From an uncultured Dehalococcoidia bacterium (lineage in GTDB: Bacteria; Chloroflexota; Dehalococcoidia; Tepidiformales; Tepidiformaceae), in the NCBI GenBank assembly GCA_938015525.1, contig CALLPC010000009.1, forward strand, positions 1 to 33,078: a stretch of DNA of 33,078 bases, in the 5' to 3' direction. This document shows, one piece after another, positions 23,140-31,316 of this stretch. The notes beneath the pieces were generated by a model. The model made no database searches and had not been told where the DNA came from. It worked only from the letters and a program-made list of their open reading frames with translations. Position numbers and translations under genes: made by a program. Positions within the stretch are counted from its first letter, which is position 1. Every line of letters begins with the position of its first letter.

Positions 23140-25584
23140 TTGACCGAGCCACTCCAGGTTGGCCAGTTTGCGATCGTGGATCACGAACCGGTCGACCGTG
23201 GGCCGAACGCCGGGACGTTTCACGGCCGGGGCCCTGCTGACGACCGCGTGGAGCTATTCATCGTCGCGGAGGGCACGACGCCGGCGGGTGAGGCCTTCGC
23301 GGGGCACGTCGTCTCGGCGATGGGGCAGGCGCTGGCCGGGCTCGATATGAGCCTGACGGGGATTTTGCGCCGGCTGTTCGCCGAGGCGGAGCGGGTGGTA
23401 CTGGACTGGAATCGGAAGAGCATCGCGCAGCACCGGGTTGCCCTGGGCATCAGCTGCCTGGCCCGGCGGGGCAGGCAGGTCGTGCTGGGGCAGGCGGGGC
23501 CGTCGGCTGCGGTGGCGGTGCAGGGCGACCGCGCGGAGCTGCTGCGGCCGGAGCCGCCGTTCGACCAGCCGGTTGGGAGCGGGCGGGGGCCGGGGCCGCT
23601 GCTGCGAAGGCTGGCACTCGAACCGGGTGACCGGGTGGTGCTGCTCTCGACACCGGCGCTGGGGGCGGTGGAGGACGACGTGCTGTGCGGCATCGCCGGG
23701 CTGCCGCTGGAGGAGGTGCTGCCGGACCTCTACCGCCGGGTGCAGCACCTGCGGCACGAGACGGTGCTGCTGGCCGCGCTGCCGGGCCGCCGGGAAGACC
23801 GGGGGCGGGGGGGCCGCCCGGACGACGCCGGGGAGGCGATGATCGATGCTACGCCGGCGTCCGATGGGGCGGGGAGCGGCCACCGGGGGGACCGGCTGTA
23901 CCAGCCGAGCCTGTTCGTGGAGGACGACCGCCAGGACGACCTGGTGCGTGCGCGCCGGGCGCTGGAGGATGCGGTGCCGCGGCGGCTGCCGGTACGCAGT
24001 GAAGCCGCCGCCGCGGAGGACGACACGCTGGAGCTTCCGCTGGCGGCTGCTGCGGGGGAGCGCCGAGCGCGGCTCGCCCGGGTGGTGGCGGAAAGCCAGG
24101 ACCGCGCTGAGCGGGCGCGGGCGGCGCTCGGCGGGGCGGGGACGACGGCCGGGAGGCCGACCTGGGGGCCTGCGCCGGGGAGCACCGGGACATCGCCGGC
24201 CCCGCGGCGGAACCGGCGGGCGGAGAGCTTTACGCGGGGTCTCGTTCCGCCGGAGACGGCGACGGCGGGGCCGCCACCGGATGCGCGGGGCCTCCCGCTG
24301 GTCGATGAGATGGCGGCGGAGCGGCGGGCCCGCGGGGGCGGCGGAACCCCGTCCGAGCAGGCGGTCGCGCGGGAGGCAGGGCTGGCCGCGGGCGGTGGAC
24401 CGCTCGTGCGCGTCCGGTCGTCGATGGGGGGACGGTGGCGGGGGAGCGGTTCCCTCGACCGGCCGCGGCTCGGGGGGTATACGCTGCCGCCGACGTGGGC
24501 GGTGATCATGGCGGGGCTGGCCGTGCTGCTGGTGCTGGTTGGGGTCATGACGGTCCCTTCGATGCTGGAGGCTGACCGCGGGGCGCAGTACAGCAACCTG
24601 CTGAACGGGGCGGCGCAGAAGCTGGCCATCGCGCGCGTGGTCGAGGACCCTGCGCAGCGACGGACGGCCCTGGTGGAGGCGCAGGCTCTGCTCCTGAAGG
24701 CGCGGGAGCTGCAGACGGGGGACCCGCAGGCGGAGACGCTCTTCAACGAAGTGGCGGGAGCGCTGCACGAGATGGACCGGGTGAGGGAGCCGGCAGCGGT
24801 GGAGACGATTGCTTCGCTGGAGCGGTTCGGCGAGCGGCCGGTGGCGCCCGCCCGGATGGCGGCCGGGCCGGACCACGTCTATCTGCTGGACGCGGCAACG
24901 CCGCAGGTGATCGCGGTTTCGCTGGCGGACGGCGCGGTGCGGACGGTGTACACCGAGGATGCGGGGGCGAAGCGAGGGCGCCCGGTGGCGATTGCGCACC
25001 TGGATGCGAGCGACCGGGGCGGGCCTGCCCTGCTGATCGTGGATCACGAGCACCGGCTCTGGGAATGGGAGAACGGCGCGCTGGCGGCACTGGCGTTCAA
25101 CGCGCCGCCGGGCCTGGCGGTCACCGATATCGCGGTGCGCGGGCGCGACCTGTACGTGCTGGATGCGCCGGGCCGGGCGGTCTACCGGTATGCACAGGAG
25201 CGGGACGGGTTTCCGAACCCGCCAGTGAAGGTGCTGGAGACCGGCGACCTCGGGAACGCGCGCCGGCTCTTCGTGGACAGGGAGGTGCTGACCGCGGACG
25301 CGGACGGGACGCTGCACCGGTTCATCGGGGGCGGTGTGGCGCTGACGCTTTCGCAGGCCGGGATCGACCGGAAGCTGGTGGCGCCGGAGACGCCGCAGGC
25401 GCTCTCAGACGCCGAGGTTGCGGTGCTCGACCCGGCAAACAGCCGTGTGGTGGTCTTCCTCCGCGACGGGGCATTCGAACGACAGTATCGGCACCCGGAC
25501 TTCGCCGGGGCGCGGGCGTTCGCGGTTCGCGGGGGTGAGGCGTACCTGTTCAGCGGCTCGACGTTGCGCCGAATTACCTGGTAG
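23140..25584 (+). CDS. Membrane protein: degenerate PP2C-like domain, TM helix, beta-propeller
   Basis: 814 residues from a TTG with SD GGAGGA 9 bases upstream. Residues 1-215 follow the PP2C fold (EAFAGHVVSAMGQALAGL, ALGISCLARRGRQVVLGQAG, DRVVLLSTPALGAVEDD). The metal-binding DGxGG, GDS and SDG positions are lost (QAGPS and STPALG), so it is probably a pseudophosphatase. Residues 215-445 are a Pro/Arg/Ala-rich linker. One TM helix spans about 452-474 (WAVIMAGLAVLLVLVGVMTV). Residues 475-555 are helical. Residues 555-814 repeat blades such as DHVYLLDAATPQVIAVSL and RDLYVLDAPGRAVYRYA, forming a propeller outside the cell. It may be a signalling or scaffold protein. No kinase is adjacent. Confidence 0.75.
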   Translation: MTEPLQVGQFAIVDHEPVDRGPNAGTFHGRGPADDRVELFIVAEGTTPAGEAFAGHVVSAMGQALAGLDMSLTGILRRLFAEAERVVLDWNRKSIAQHRVALGISCLARRGRQVVLGQAGPSAAVAVQGDRAELLRPEPPFDQPVGSGRGPGPLLRRLALEPGDRVVLLSTPALGAVEDDVLCGIAGLPLEEVLPDLYRRVQHLRHETVLLAALPGRREDRGRGGRPDDAGEAMIDATPASDGAGSGHRGDRLYQPSLFVEDDRQDDLVRARRALEDAVPRRLPVRSEAAAAEDDTLELPLAAAAGERRARLARVVAESQDRAERARAALGGAGTTAGRPTWGPAPGSTGTSPAPRRNRRAESFTRGLVPPETATAGPPPDARGLPLVDEMAAERRARGGGGTPSEQAVAREAGLAAGGGPLVRVRSSMGGRWRGSGSLDRPRLGGYTLPPTWAVIMAGLAVLLVLVGVMTVPSMLEADRGAQYSNLLNGAAQKLAIARVVEDPAQRRTALVEAQALLLKARELQTGDPQAETLFNEVAGALHEMDRVREPAAVETIASLERFGERPVAPARMAAGPDHVYLLDAATPQVIAVSLADGAVRTVYTEDAGAKRGRPVAIAHLDASDRGGPALLIVDHEHRLWEWENGALAALAFNAPPGLAVTDIAVRGRDLYVLDAPGRAVYRYAQERDGFPNPPVKVLETGDLGNARRLFVDREVLTADADGTLHRFIGGGVALTLSQAGIDRKLVAPETPQALSDAEVAVLDPANSRVVVFLRDGAFERQYRHPDFAGARAFAVRGGEAYLFSGSTLRRITW

Positions 25585-25708
25585 GCACGGCCGAAGGTCC
25601 CCCGTGCGGGGTCCCAGGTCGACGGGTGACGGATCAATCCGGGCGTGGCATACTCTTCCTGCCATGCGGGAGACCAGTTTCGCGGGAATGGGAGAATTGG
25701 GAGGTTCG

Positions 25709-26104
25709 ATGCGAGCGGAGCCCAGGGCCGCCGCGCGAGGCCTCCGGCGCTGGGTGTACGTCGGCCTCGGGAGTACTCTCGTCGGGGTCGGCATCCTGGG
25801 CATTTTCCTGCCGCTGCTGCCGTCGACGGTCTTCTTCCTGGGCGCGGCCGGCCTTTACGGGAAGAGCTCGCCCGGTGCGTACCGCTGGCTGACGACGAAC
25901 CGCTGGTTCGGCAAGCACCTGCGGGACTACAAAGAGCAGCGGGGCGCAACGGTTGGTGCGAAGGCCTGGTCGATCGCGAGCCTCTGGATCGGGATTGGGG
26001 TCAGCGAGTACTTCCTGAATGTCCCCTGGGTGCAGCTGCTCCTGGTGGCGATTGGGGTCGCGGTGACCGTCCACCTGGTCACGCTGCGAACGATTCGGGA
26101 CTGA
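25709..26104 (+). CDS. DUF454 (YbaN-type) inner-membrane protein
   Basis: 131 residues, close to the family length. It shows the YbaN pattern: GSTLVGVGILGIFLPLLPST, FFLGAAGLYGKSSPGAYRWL, then NRWFGKHLRDYKEQRG, and two more hydrophobic spans around NVPWVQLLLVAIGVAV. Function of the family is unknown. The ATG at 25709 has GGGAGG 4 bases before it. An upstream ATG at 25664 follows CATACT by 9 bases, but the extra 15 codons have AT-rich third positions, so 25709 is preferred. Confidence 0.87.
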   Translation: MRAEPRAAARGLRRWVYVGLGSTLVGVGILGIFLPLLPSTVFFLGAAGLYGKSSPGAYRWLTTNRWFGKHLRDYKEQRGATVGAKAWSIASLWIGIGVSEYFLNVPWVQLLLVAIGVAVTVHLVTLRTIRD

Positions 26105-26119
26105 GCGGCGAGGCGAAGG

Positions 26120-26482
26120 TCAGCTGCCGCGAGCGGACTCGCTGGCGCCTCGGCGGAAATCGGCGGGGAGGTCCACGTCCTCCTGCGGGGTCTCGTGGCG
26201 GCCGCCCCGGTAGGCGAGGGGCCAGCTCGTGCGGTGCCAGCGCTCCGTCCAGCCGAAGCGGTCGCGGTAGGGTTCGGCATCGAGCCCGCGCTCTTCGGGG
26301 AGGACGACGGGGGGTGCGATGCCGGCGCGGTACGGGTAGAGCTCATCGGGCTTTTTCCGGCTCTGCCAGATGCGGGTGTGCTTTTCGACGACCGGCGAAG
26401 TGACACGGCAGACGGCGGCGAACTGCTTGCGCCCGGAGACGTAGAAGGCGAGCAGGTCGCCGGGCTGGATGCTGCTGGTCAT
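26120..26482 (-). CDS. EVE-domain protein, 3' part of a frameshifted gene
   Basis: 120 residues from the ATG at 26482. The visible part is the EVE/PUA-like core: IQPGDLLAFYVSGRKQFAAV, CRVTSPVVEKHTRIW, then PDELYPYRAGIAPPVVLPEE and a WPLAYRGGRHE tail. EVE domains bind modified bases or RNA, often beside restriction or toxin systems. The first strand and helix of the fold are missing from this frame. They are found just upstream in two other frames, so the gene is probably broken. There is no SD at this ATG. It follows ribD on the same strand. Confidence 0.7.
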   Translation of the reverse strand: MTSSIQPGDLLAFYVSGRKQFAAVCRVTSPVVEKHTRIWQSRKKPDELYPYRAGIAPPVVLPEERGLDAEPYRDRFGWTERWHRTSWPLAYRGGRHETPQEDVDLPADFRRGASESARGS

Positions 26483-26574
26483 GTTGCGGCGCTTGCTTTG
26501 AAGCCGTGCCGGGTGAACCCGAGCGCGCCGGTGGTTTCGAAGATTCCGGGGGGCCGACGACGAACCCGTAACGG
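26483..26574 (-). pseudogene. Frameshifted N-terminus of the EVE-domain gene
   Basis: Reading down the - strand, one frame gives RYGFVVGPPE. After one missing base near 26545-26543, a second frame gives IFETTGALGFTRHGFKAS. After another missing base near 26494-26489, the third frame continues as RRNMTSSIQPGD into the EVE core. Joined, these make a continuous EVE-type N-terminus. No ATG, GTG or TTG starts the first frame; an ACG follows the ribD TGA directly. Confidence 0.6.
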
Positions 26575-26579
26575 GGCGT

Positions 26580-27698
26580 TCAGGTCTCGGGGGCGAGGGT
26601 GGGGAGAAGCGGCGGCTGCCAGCTCCCCGTGTAGCCGCGGATGAGGACATCCGGCGGGAGCGGTTCGATGGTGACGGATTCGAGATGGAGCGGGGGGAGC
26701 GGGGTCCCGGGGGGAAGCAGAGGGACGGCGGCACGGCCGAGGATACGGGGAGTCACGTACGCGTGGACTTCGTCGACGAGCTCGGCTTCGAAGAAGGAGG
26801 AGAGGACGGTGGGCCCGCCTTCGACGATAAGGGACTGGATATTGCGCTGGCCGAGGGTGCGGAGGAGCTGGCGGAGTTCGAGGCGGCCCTCGGGGCGGTC
26901 GAGCTCGAGGAGTGCGGCGCCGCGCTCGAGGACGGCCTGGCGCCAGGCCGGCGGCGAGGAGGATGAGGTGGCGACGATGACGGGTGCGCCGGGGGCGAAG
27001 ACGCGGGACTCGGGGGAGATGCGGCCGCGGGCATCGAGGACGACGCGGACGGGCTGCCGGTCGGCGGCGGCGCCGCCGGGGCGGGCGGTGAGTGCCGGGT
27101 CATCGGCGAGGACCGTGCCGCTGCCGACGAGGATGGCATCGACCCAGTCGCGGTCGCGGTGGACGCGCTCGACTGCCGCGGGGCCGGTGAGCCAGGTGAT
27201 GCCCTCGGCCGGGGCGCCGACGGCGCCATCGAGGCTGACGGCGAACTTGGCGATGACGTAGGGGAGCCCGAGCTGGCGCCACTTGAGGTAGGGGCGGAGG
27301 AGGTCGGCTGCGGCCTCGGCGCCGTCGCCGAGTTCGACTGCGATGCCGGCCTGGCGGAGGCGCTGGATGCCGGCGCCGCCGACGTGGGGGTCGAGGAGGG
27401 CGACGACGACGCGGCGAACCCCGGCGGCGATGATGGCCTCGGAACAGGGCGGGGTGCGCTTGCCGGGGAAGGGGACGCAGGGCTCGAGGGTGCAGTAGAG
27501 GTCGGCGCCGCGAGCATCGGCGAGGGCGAGGGCGGCGGCCTCGGCGTGGGGGCCGCCATAGGGTGCGGTGGCCCCGCGAGCGATGATTTCGCCGCCGCGG
27601 ACGAGGACGGCGCCGACCCAGGGATTGGGGGAGGTGCGGCCGCGCACGGAGGCCGCGAGGCGGAGGGCCTCCTGCATGAAGGGTGAGGGGTCGCTCAC
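26580..27698 (-). CDS. ribD: Bifunctional riboflavin biosynthesis deaminase/reductase RibD
   Basis: 372 residues, GTG start. N-terminal cytidine-deaminase-like domain with zinc ligands His51 (GPHAEAAAL), Cys74 (TLEPCVPF) and Cys85 (RTPPCSEAI); general-acid Glu53. The C-terminal reductase domain has AKFAVSLDGAVG, ITWLTG, AILVGSGTVLADDPALTARP and SLIVEGGPTVLSSFFE. It carries out deamination and side-chain reduction of the pyrimidine in riboflavin synthesis. No ribE/A/H genes are adjacent. TACCCT ends 6 bases before the GTG, and there is no SD. Confidence 0.95.
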   Translation of the reverse strand: MSDPSPFMQEALRLAASVRGRTSPNPWVGAVLVRGGEIIARGATAPYGGPHAEAAALALADARGADLYCTLEPCVPFPGKRTPPCSEAIIAAGVRRVVVALLDPHVGGAGIQRLRQAGIAVELGDGAEAAADLLRPYLKWRQLGLPYVIAKFAVSLDGAVGAPAEGITWLTGPAAVERVHRDRDWVDAILVGSGTVLADDPALTARPGGAAADRQPVRVVLDARGRISPESRVFAPGAPVIVATSSSSPPAWRQAVLERGAALLELDRPEGRLELRQLLRTLGQRNIQSLIVEGGPTVLSSFFEAELVDEVHAYVTPRILGRAAVPLLPPGTPLPPLHLESVTIEPLPPDVLIRGYTGSWQPPLLPTLAPET

Positions 27699-27704
27699 GC
27701 GTTC

Positions 27705-27710
27705 AGGGTA
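27705..27710 (-). promoter_or_regulatory. -10 box of a leaderless ribD mRNA
   Basis: TACCCT (27710-27705), 6 bases before the GTG start at 27698. No FMN riboswitch fits in the 97-base gap. Confidence 0.5.
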
Positions 27711-27733
27711 GCGAAGGCGCAGGGAACGTGCGT

Positions 27734-27758
27734 GCGGGGCGCCCGAGGGGCGCCCCGT
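27734..27758. terminator. GC-rich hairpin after the hydrolase gene
   Basis: CGGGGCGCCC (27735-27744) pairs with GGGCGCCCCG (27748-27757) around a 3-base loop, in the gap downstream of the hydrolase and upstream of ribD. No T-run follows on the - strand. Confidence 0.4.
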
Positions 27759-27795
27759 ACGACCCCGGCGGTTGCCATGCCCCGCCGCCGGAGAC

Positions 27796-28578
27796 TCAGT
27801 TGGGGCGGAGGAACCAGCTGCCAGCGATGGTCGCGAAGCGGCTGGGCTGTTCGAGGTTGACGAGATGGCCGGCATCGAGGACGGTCTTGGCTTCGCTGCC
27901 GGGGATGTGTGCTTTCCAGATGGGAATGTAGGCGGGCGGGACGACCCGGTCGGCGGAGGCGCCGACGAGGATGGTGGGGGCGGTGATGCGGGGGAGGCGT
28001 TTGATGACGCCGGTATCGGGGATGGGCCAGAGGAACTTGGCGGCAGCTTTGAGGTCCTTCATCTCCTGGACGTAGTTTTCGAGGGGGTCGACGGTGCCGT
28101 CGCGGAGGATGAGGTTTTCGCGGCGGGCCGGGTCGGCGAAGAGGACTTCGGTGGCACGGAGGGGGTTCTGGGCGAAGGGGTCTTCGCCGCGGATGGCGTC
28201 GTCCCAGATGCCGATCGGCGTGAAGAGCGCGAGGCGGTTGACCCGGTCCGGGCGGATAGCGGCGAGCTCGGCAGCGATCCAGGCGCCGATGGAGTGGCCG
28301 ACGACGTGGACGCGGTCGAGGCCGAGGGCGTCGAGGAAGTCGACGTAGTGGAGGACGAGGTCGAGGCCGGAATCGACCTCATCGAGGCCCTGCGAGGGGC
28401 CCCATCCGGGGTGGTAGGGGGCGAACACTTCGAATTTGGTGGCGAGCTCGGCGATGGCGGGTTCCCAGCCCTGGAGGCCGGCGAGGTGGTGGAGGTAGAG
28501 GACCGGCTCGCCGGCGCCGCCGCGGAAGAAATGGACGGGGGCGCTGCCGGGGCGGAGGGTGATGGTCAGCTGTTCCAT
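27796..28578 (-). CDS. Alpha/beta-fold hydrolase downstream of the LLM monooxygenase
   Basis: 260 residues, ATG with GGAG 7 bases upstream. The oxyanion segment is VLYLHHLAGLQGWEP, and the nucleophile elbow VVGHSIGAW carries Ser96. The acid is in ILVGASADRVVPP and the His in LDAGHLVNLEQP. The start lies 30 bases after the LLM stop, so they form an operon. A monooxygenase followed by an ester/lactone hydrolase fits oxidative cleavage of a small organic compound, but the substrate is unknown. Confidence 0.9.
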   Translation of the reverse strand: MEQLTITLRPGSAPVHFFRGGAGEPVLYLHHLAGLQGWEPAIAELATKFEVFAPYHPGWGPSQGLDEVDSGLDLVLHYVDFLDALGLDRVHVVGHSIGAWIAAELAAIRPDRVNRLALFTPIGIWDDAIRGEDPFAQNPLRATEVLFADPARRENLILRDGTVDPLENYVQEMKDLKAAAKFLWPIPDTGVIKRLPRITAPTILVGASADRVVPPAYIPIWKAHIPGSEAKTVLDAGHLVNLEQPSRFATIAGSWFLRPN

Positions 28579-28608
28579 GGCGGTGCTCCGTGATGCAGGG
28601 GGAGTGCC

Positions 28609-29853
28609 TCAGGCCTGGACGGGCTGGCGGATTGGCCGGGGCTCGGCCATGAGGTGGGCGGGCAGGGGTTTCGGCGACCAGCGGTCTTCGTAGCCCTGCC
28701 AGAGGTGGCGGAGGCGGGGCATCACCTTTTCGGCGAAGAGGCGGGTGCTCTTTTCGCACTTTTCGCGGGGCATGTCGCCGATGTGGAGGAGGCAGAAGAC
28801 GTGGCCGACGCGGAGGGAGGTGATGAGGTGTTCCATCTGCTCGGTGACCTGGTCGGGGGTGCCGGCGACGAGGAAGCCTTCATCGACGCACTGGCGGAAG
28901 GACTTGCCGACGGCGCCGCCGGAGGAGACGCCGGCGACCTGGGCTTTGAGGCCGGCGCGGATGGTGGCTTCGGTGCGGTAGCCGGGGGCATCGGCGAAGC
29001 CGGGATAGATGTGGAGGCAGCGCTCGAAGAAGTATTTTGCGTGGGGAAAGTAGCTTTCCTCGGCTTCGGCCTCGGACTCCGCGACGATGATCTGCTGGGC
29101 GAAGGAGGCCTGGTAGGGGTTGAAGGGGAGGCCGAGCTCGGCGACGCGGTCGTGGAAGCCGTTCATGAGCTGTGCGGCGCGTTTGAAGCCGGAGAAGCTG
29201 AGGTAGGAGTAGTTGTAGCCGCGTTCAGCGCAGAAGTCCCAGGTTTCGATGGAGCCGCCGCCGGGGATCCAGATGGGCGGGTGGGGCTTCTGGATGGGGC
29301 GGGGCCAGATGTTGACGTAGCGGAGCTTGTTGAACTTGCCGTTCCACGGGAAGACGTCGGGGTCGGTCCAGGCGCGGAGGATGAGGTCGTGGTTCTCCTG
29401 GTAGCGTTCGCGGAGGGTGGCAGGGTTGGCGCCGAAGGCGTAGTTGGTATCCATGGAGGTGCCAACGGGGAAGCCGGCGATGAGGCGGCCGCCGGAGATG
29501 ACGTCGAGCATGGCCATCTCTTCCGCGACGCGGGTGGGCGGGTTGTAGAGGGCGATGGACATGCCGAGGAGGACGATGGAGACGTTGCGGGTGCGGCGGG
29601 CGAGGGTGGCAGCCATGAGGGCCGGCGATGGCATGAGGCCGTAGGCGTTCGCGTGGTGTTCGTTGACGCCGATACCGTCGAAGCCGAGCTCGGCGGCGAA
29701 TTCGAGGAGGTCGAGGTAGTCGTGGTAGATGCGGTGACCTTTGATGGGGTCGTAGAGGCGAGAATCGACGTCGACCCAGACGGAGCGGTGCTTCTGCCGG
29801 AAGTCGTCGGGCAGGTAGGGGTAGGGCATGAGGTTGAACCAGTGGAACTTCAT
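28609..29853 (-). CDS. LLM-class flavin-dependent monooxygenase
   Basis: 414 residues from the ATG at 29853, which has GGGAGG 6 bases upstream. Bacterial luciferase-like TIM barrel: MKFHWFNLMPYPYLPDDF, LGFDGIGVNEHHANAYG, ARRTRNVSIVLLGMSIALYN, EEMAMLDVISGGRLIAGFPVG, broken as MAMLDVISGGRLIAGFPVG, and PPIWIPGGGSIETW. These proteins use reduced flavin and oxygen to oxidise organic substrates. It is followed by an alpha/beta hydrolase and preceded by two SufR-like regulators on the same strand, which may control it. Confidence 0.92.
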   Translation of the reverse strand: MKFHWFNLMPYPYLPDDFRQKHRSVWVDVDSRLYDPIKGHRIYHDYLDLLEFAAELGFDGIGVNEHHANAYGLMPSPALMAATLARRTRNVSIVLLGMSIALYNPPTRVAEEMAMLDVISGGRLIAGFPVGTSMDTNYAFGANPATLRERYQENHDLILRAWTDPDVFPWNGKFNKLRYVNIWPRPIQKPHPPIWIPGGGSIETWDFCAERGYNYSYLSFSGFKRAAQLMNGFHDRVAELGLPFNPYQASFAQQIIVAESEAEAEESYFPHAKYFFERCLHIYPGFADAPGYRTEATIRAGLKAQVAGVSSGGAVGKSFRQCVDEGFLVAGTPDQVTEQMEHLITSLRVGHVFCLLHIGDMPREKCEKSTRLFAEKVMPRLRHLWQGYEDRWSPKPLPAHLMAEPRPIRQPVQA

Positions 29854-29948
29854 GCCGGGCCTCCCGGGAGAGGATGTTTTGCGGGAGGCTAAATGCCTGC
29901 TGGAGGTCATCGAGACGGCCGAACGGACCTATCGGACGGGCCGAAGGG

Positions 29949-30608
29949 CTACTCGTCGGCCGTGAGTTCGTAGGTGCAGAGGGGGTCGCCGGCGAGGCGG
30001 TGTTCGACCCGTTCGACCGTCATGCCGGGGAGGACCGCACGGAGGACGGCGCATTCGGCATCGCAGATTTCGGGGACCTGGGCGGCGAGGCGGAGAAGGG
30101 GGCAGTGGCGGAGGACGATGCGAGCAACGCCGCGGTCTTCGAGCTCGAGGCGGGGGAAGTAGCCGTAGCGCTCGAGGAGGTCGATGATGCCGGCGAGGCG
30201 GGAGTGGCGGGCGGCGGCGGCGATGTGGTGTTCGGCGAGCTCTGCCTGGCTCGCAACGACGCGCCCGAGCACGCGGTCCAGCAGCTGAGGGGATTCGCCG
30301 CGGATGGCGGCGATGAGCGCGACGGCGATTTCGGCGTACTGGTGGGGGAAGAGGCTTTCGCCGCGGGGGGTGAGGCGGAAGACGTGGCGGGGGCGGCCGG
30401 GACCCTCGCGGACCTTGGTGAAGGTGACGAGGCCCTGGGCTTCGAGGGAGAGGAGGTGCTGGCGGACGGCCCCCGGGGAGAGGAAGGTTTCGCGGGCGAG
30501 CTGGTCGGTCGTGGCTTCGCCGAGGACCTTGATGGCCATGACGAGGGCCTGCCGGGTGGGGGTCAGGTACTCCAGGCTGCCGCCGTGCGGCGTATCGCTC
30601 CCCAACAC
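29949..30608 (-). CDS. SufR-like winged-helix regulator with C-terminal Cys cluster (downstream copy)
   Basis: 219 residues, GTG start. N-terminal winged helix (ATTDQLARETFLSPGAVRQH, LLSLEAQGLVTFTKVREGPG with wing GRPRHVFRLTPRGESLFP). The C-terminal half has Cys169 (RHCPLL), Cys182, Cys186 (EICDAEC) and Cys211 (DPLCTYEL), matching the cysteine layout of SufR, a [4Fe-4S] sensor-repressor. It probably senses redox or iron-sulfur state. No suf genes are adjacent; the next genes are the LLM monooxygenase and hydrolase. TATCGT ends 7 bases before the GTG and there is no SD. Confidence 0.87.
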   Translation of the reverse strand: MLGSDTPHGGSLEYLTPTRQALVMAIKVLGEATTDQLARETFLSPGAVRQHLLSLEAQGLVTFTKVREGPGRPRHVFRLTPRGESLFPHQYAEIAVALIAAIRGESPQLLDRVLGRVVASQAELAEHHIAAAARHSRLAGIIDLLERYGYFPRLELEDRGVARIVLRHCPLLRLAAQVPEICDAECAVLRAVLPGMTVERVEHRLAGDPLCTYELTADE

Positions 30609-30615
30609 GGGGGCA

Positions 30616-30621
30616 ACGATA
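30616..30621 (-). promoter_or_regulatory. -10 box of a leaderless SufR-like mRNA
   Basis: TATCGT (30621-30616), 7 bases before the GTG at 30608. TTCGCG lies 18 bases upstream as a weak -35. Confidence 0.5.
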
Positions 30622-30668
30622 CCGTCAGGCTGCAGATAGCGCGAACCGCTGGAAGTTTTTGAGATGAA

Positions 30669-31316
30669 TTAGCGGAAACTTTGAAGGAGATAGGTGCATG
30701 CCGGTGCACCTTCTGCCCGGCTGCAGGCCCGTTCGACGCGGCCGCCGGGCAGGGCGACCTGGAGGACCCGGGCTTCGATGGCGCAGATTTCGGGGTGGCC
30801 GCTCGTGAGTTCGATGAAGGGGCAGTGGCGGAGGGTGAGGCGCCACTTGCTCCCGGGGACGGGCTCGAGGACCGGGTAGTAACCGAGCTGCTCGAGGGCC
30901 CGGGTGAGCTGTTCGACCCGGCCGGCAGGTGTGGGTGCGTCGAAGGCTTCGGCGGCCTGCTGAAGGCGGGCCTCGACGAAGGCGCGGAAGAGCGGCCTGC
31001 GGATGGCGGGGTCGCGCTCTGCGGCTTCGAGGAGCCAGTGTGCGATACGGGCGTAGCCCTGGGGGAAGAGCGACTCGGCGCGTGGCGTGAGGGCGTAGCG
31101 GTTGCGGGGCCGGCCCGGGCCTTCGGGGCGGCGGCTGATGGTGACCAGCCCGAGCTTGGCGAGGCCCGAAAGGTGAGCGCGGACGGCGGGTACGGAGAGG
31201 TAGGCGACGGCGGAGAGGGCTTCGGCGTCGCTTTCGCCGAGCTGCTTGAGGCCGAGGAGGAGGAGGCGCCTTGCGGGGGGCAGCAGTTCGAGCTGGGGGG
31301 TTAGCGTTTCGGCCAT
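30669..31316 (-). CDS. SufR-like winged-helix regulator (upstream paralogue)
   Basis: 215 residues from the ATG at 31316. It shares the layout of its neighbour: winged helix (SDAEALSAVAYLSVPAVRAH, LSGLAKLGLVTISRRPEGPG with GRPRNRYALTPRAESLFPQG). The C-terminal region has Cys165 (RHCPFIEL), Cys178 (PEICAIEA), Cys198 and Cys207 (APACTYLL). The second Cys of the EICxxxC motif is Ala-shifted here, so the cluster ligands may be Cys165, Cys178 and Cys207 as in SufR. The stop is 60 bases before the paralogue. No SD; TACCCT lies 16 bases before the ATG. Confidence 0.85.
   Translation of the reverse strand: MAETLTPQLELLPPARRLLLLGLKQLGESDAEALSAVAYLSVPAVRAHLSGLAKLGLVTISRRPEGPGRPRNRYALTPRAESLFPQGYARIAHWLLEAAERDPAIRRPLFRAFVEARLQQAAEAFDAPTPAGRVEQLTRALEQLGYYPVLEPVPGSKWRLTLRHCPFIELTSGHPEICAIEARVLQVALPGGRVERACSRAEGAPACTYLLQSFR

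Noticed and set aside
25664..25708. Longer N-terminus of the DUF454 protein, with CATACT 9 bases before its ATG
   Set aside because: Third positions are AT-rich, unlike local genes, and a good SD precedes 25709. The CATACT box may still be a promoter with a leader.
27699..27795. FMN riboswitch upstream of ribD
   Set aside because: Gap is short, with only a simple GC hairpin and a -10 next to the start; no conserved FMN element seen.
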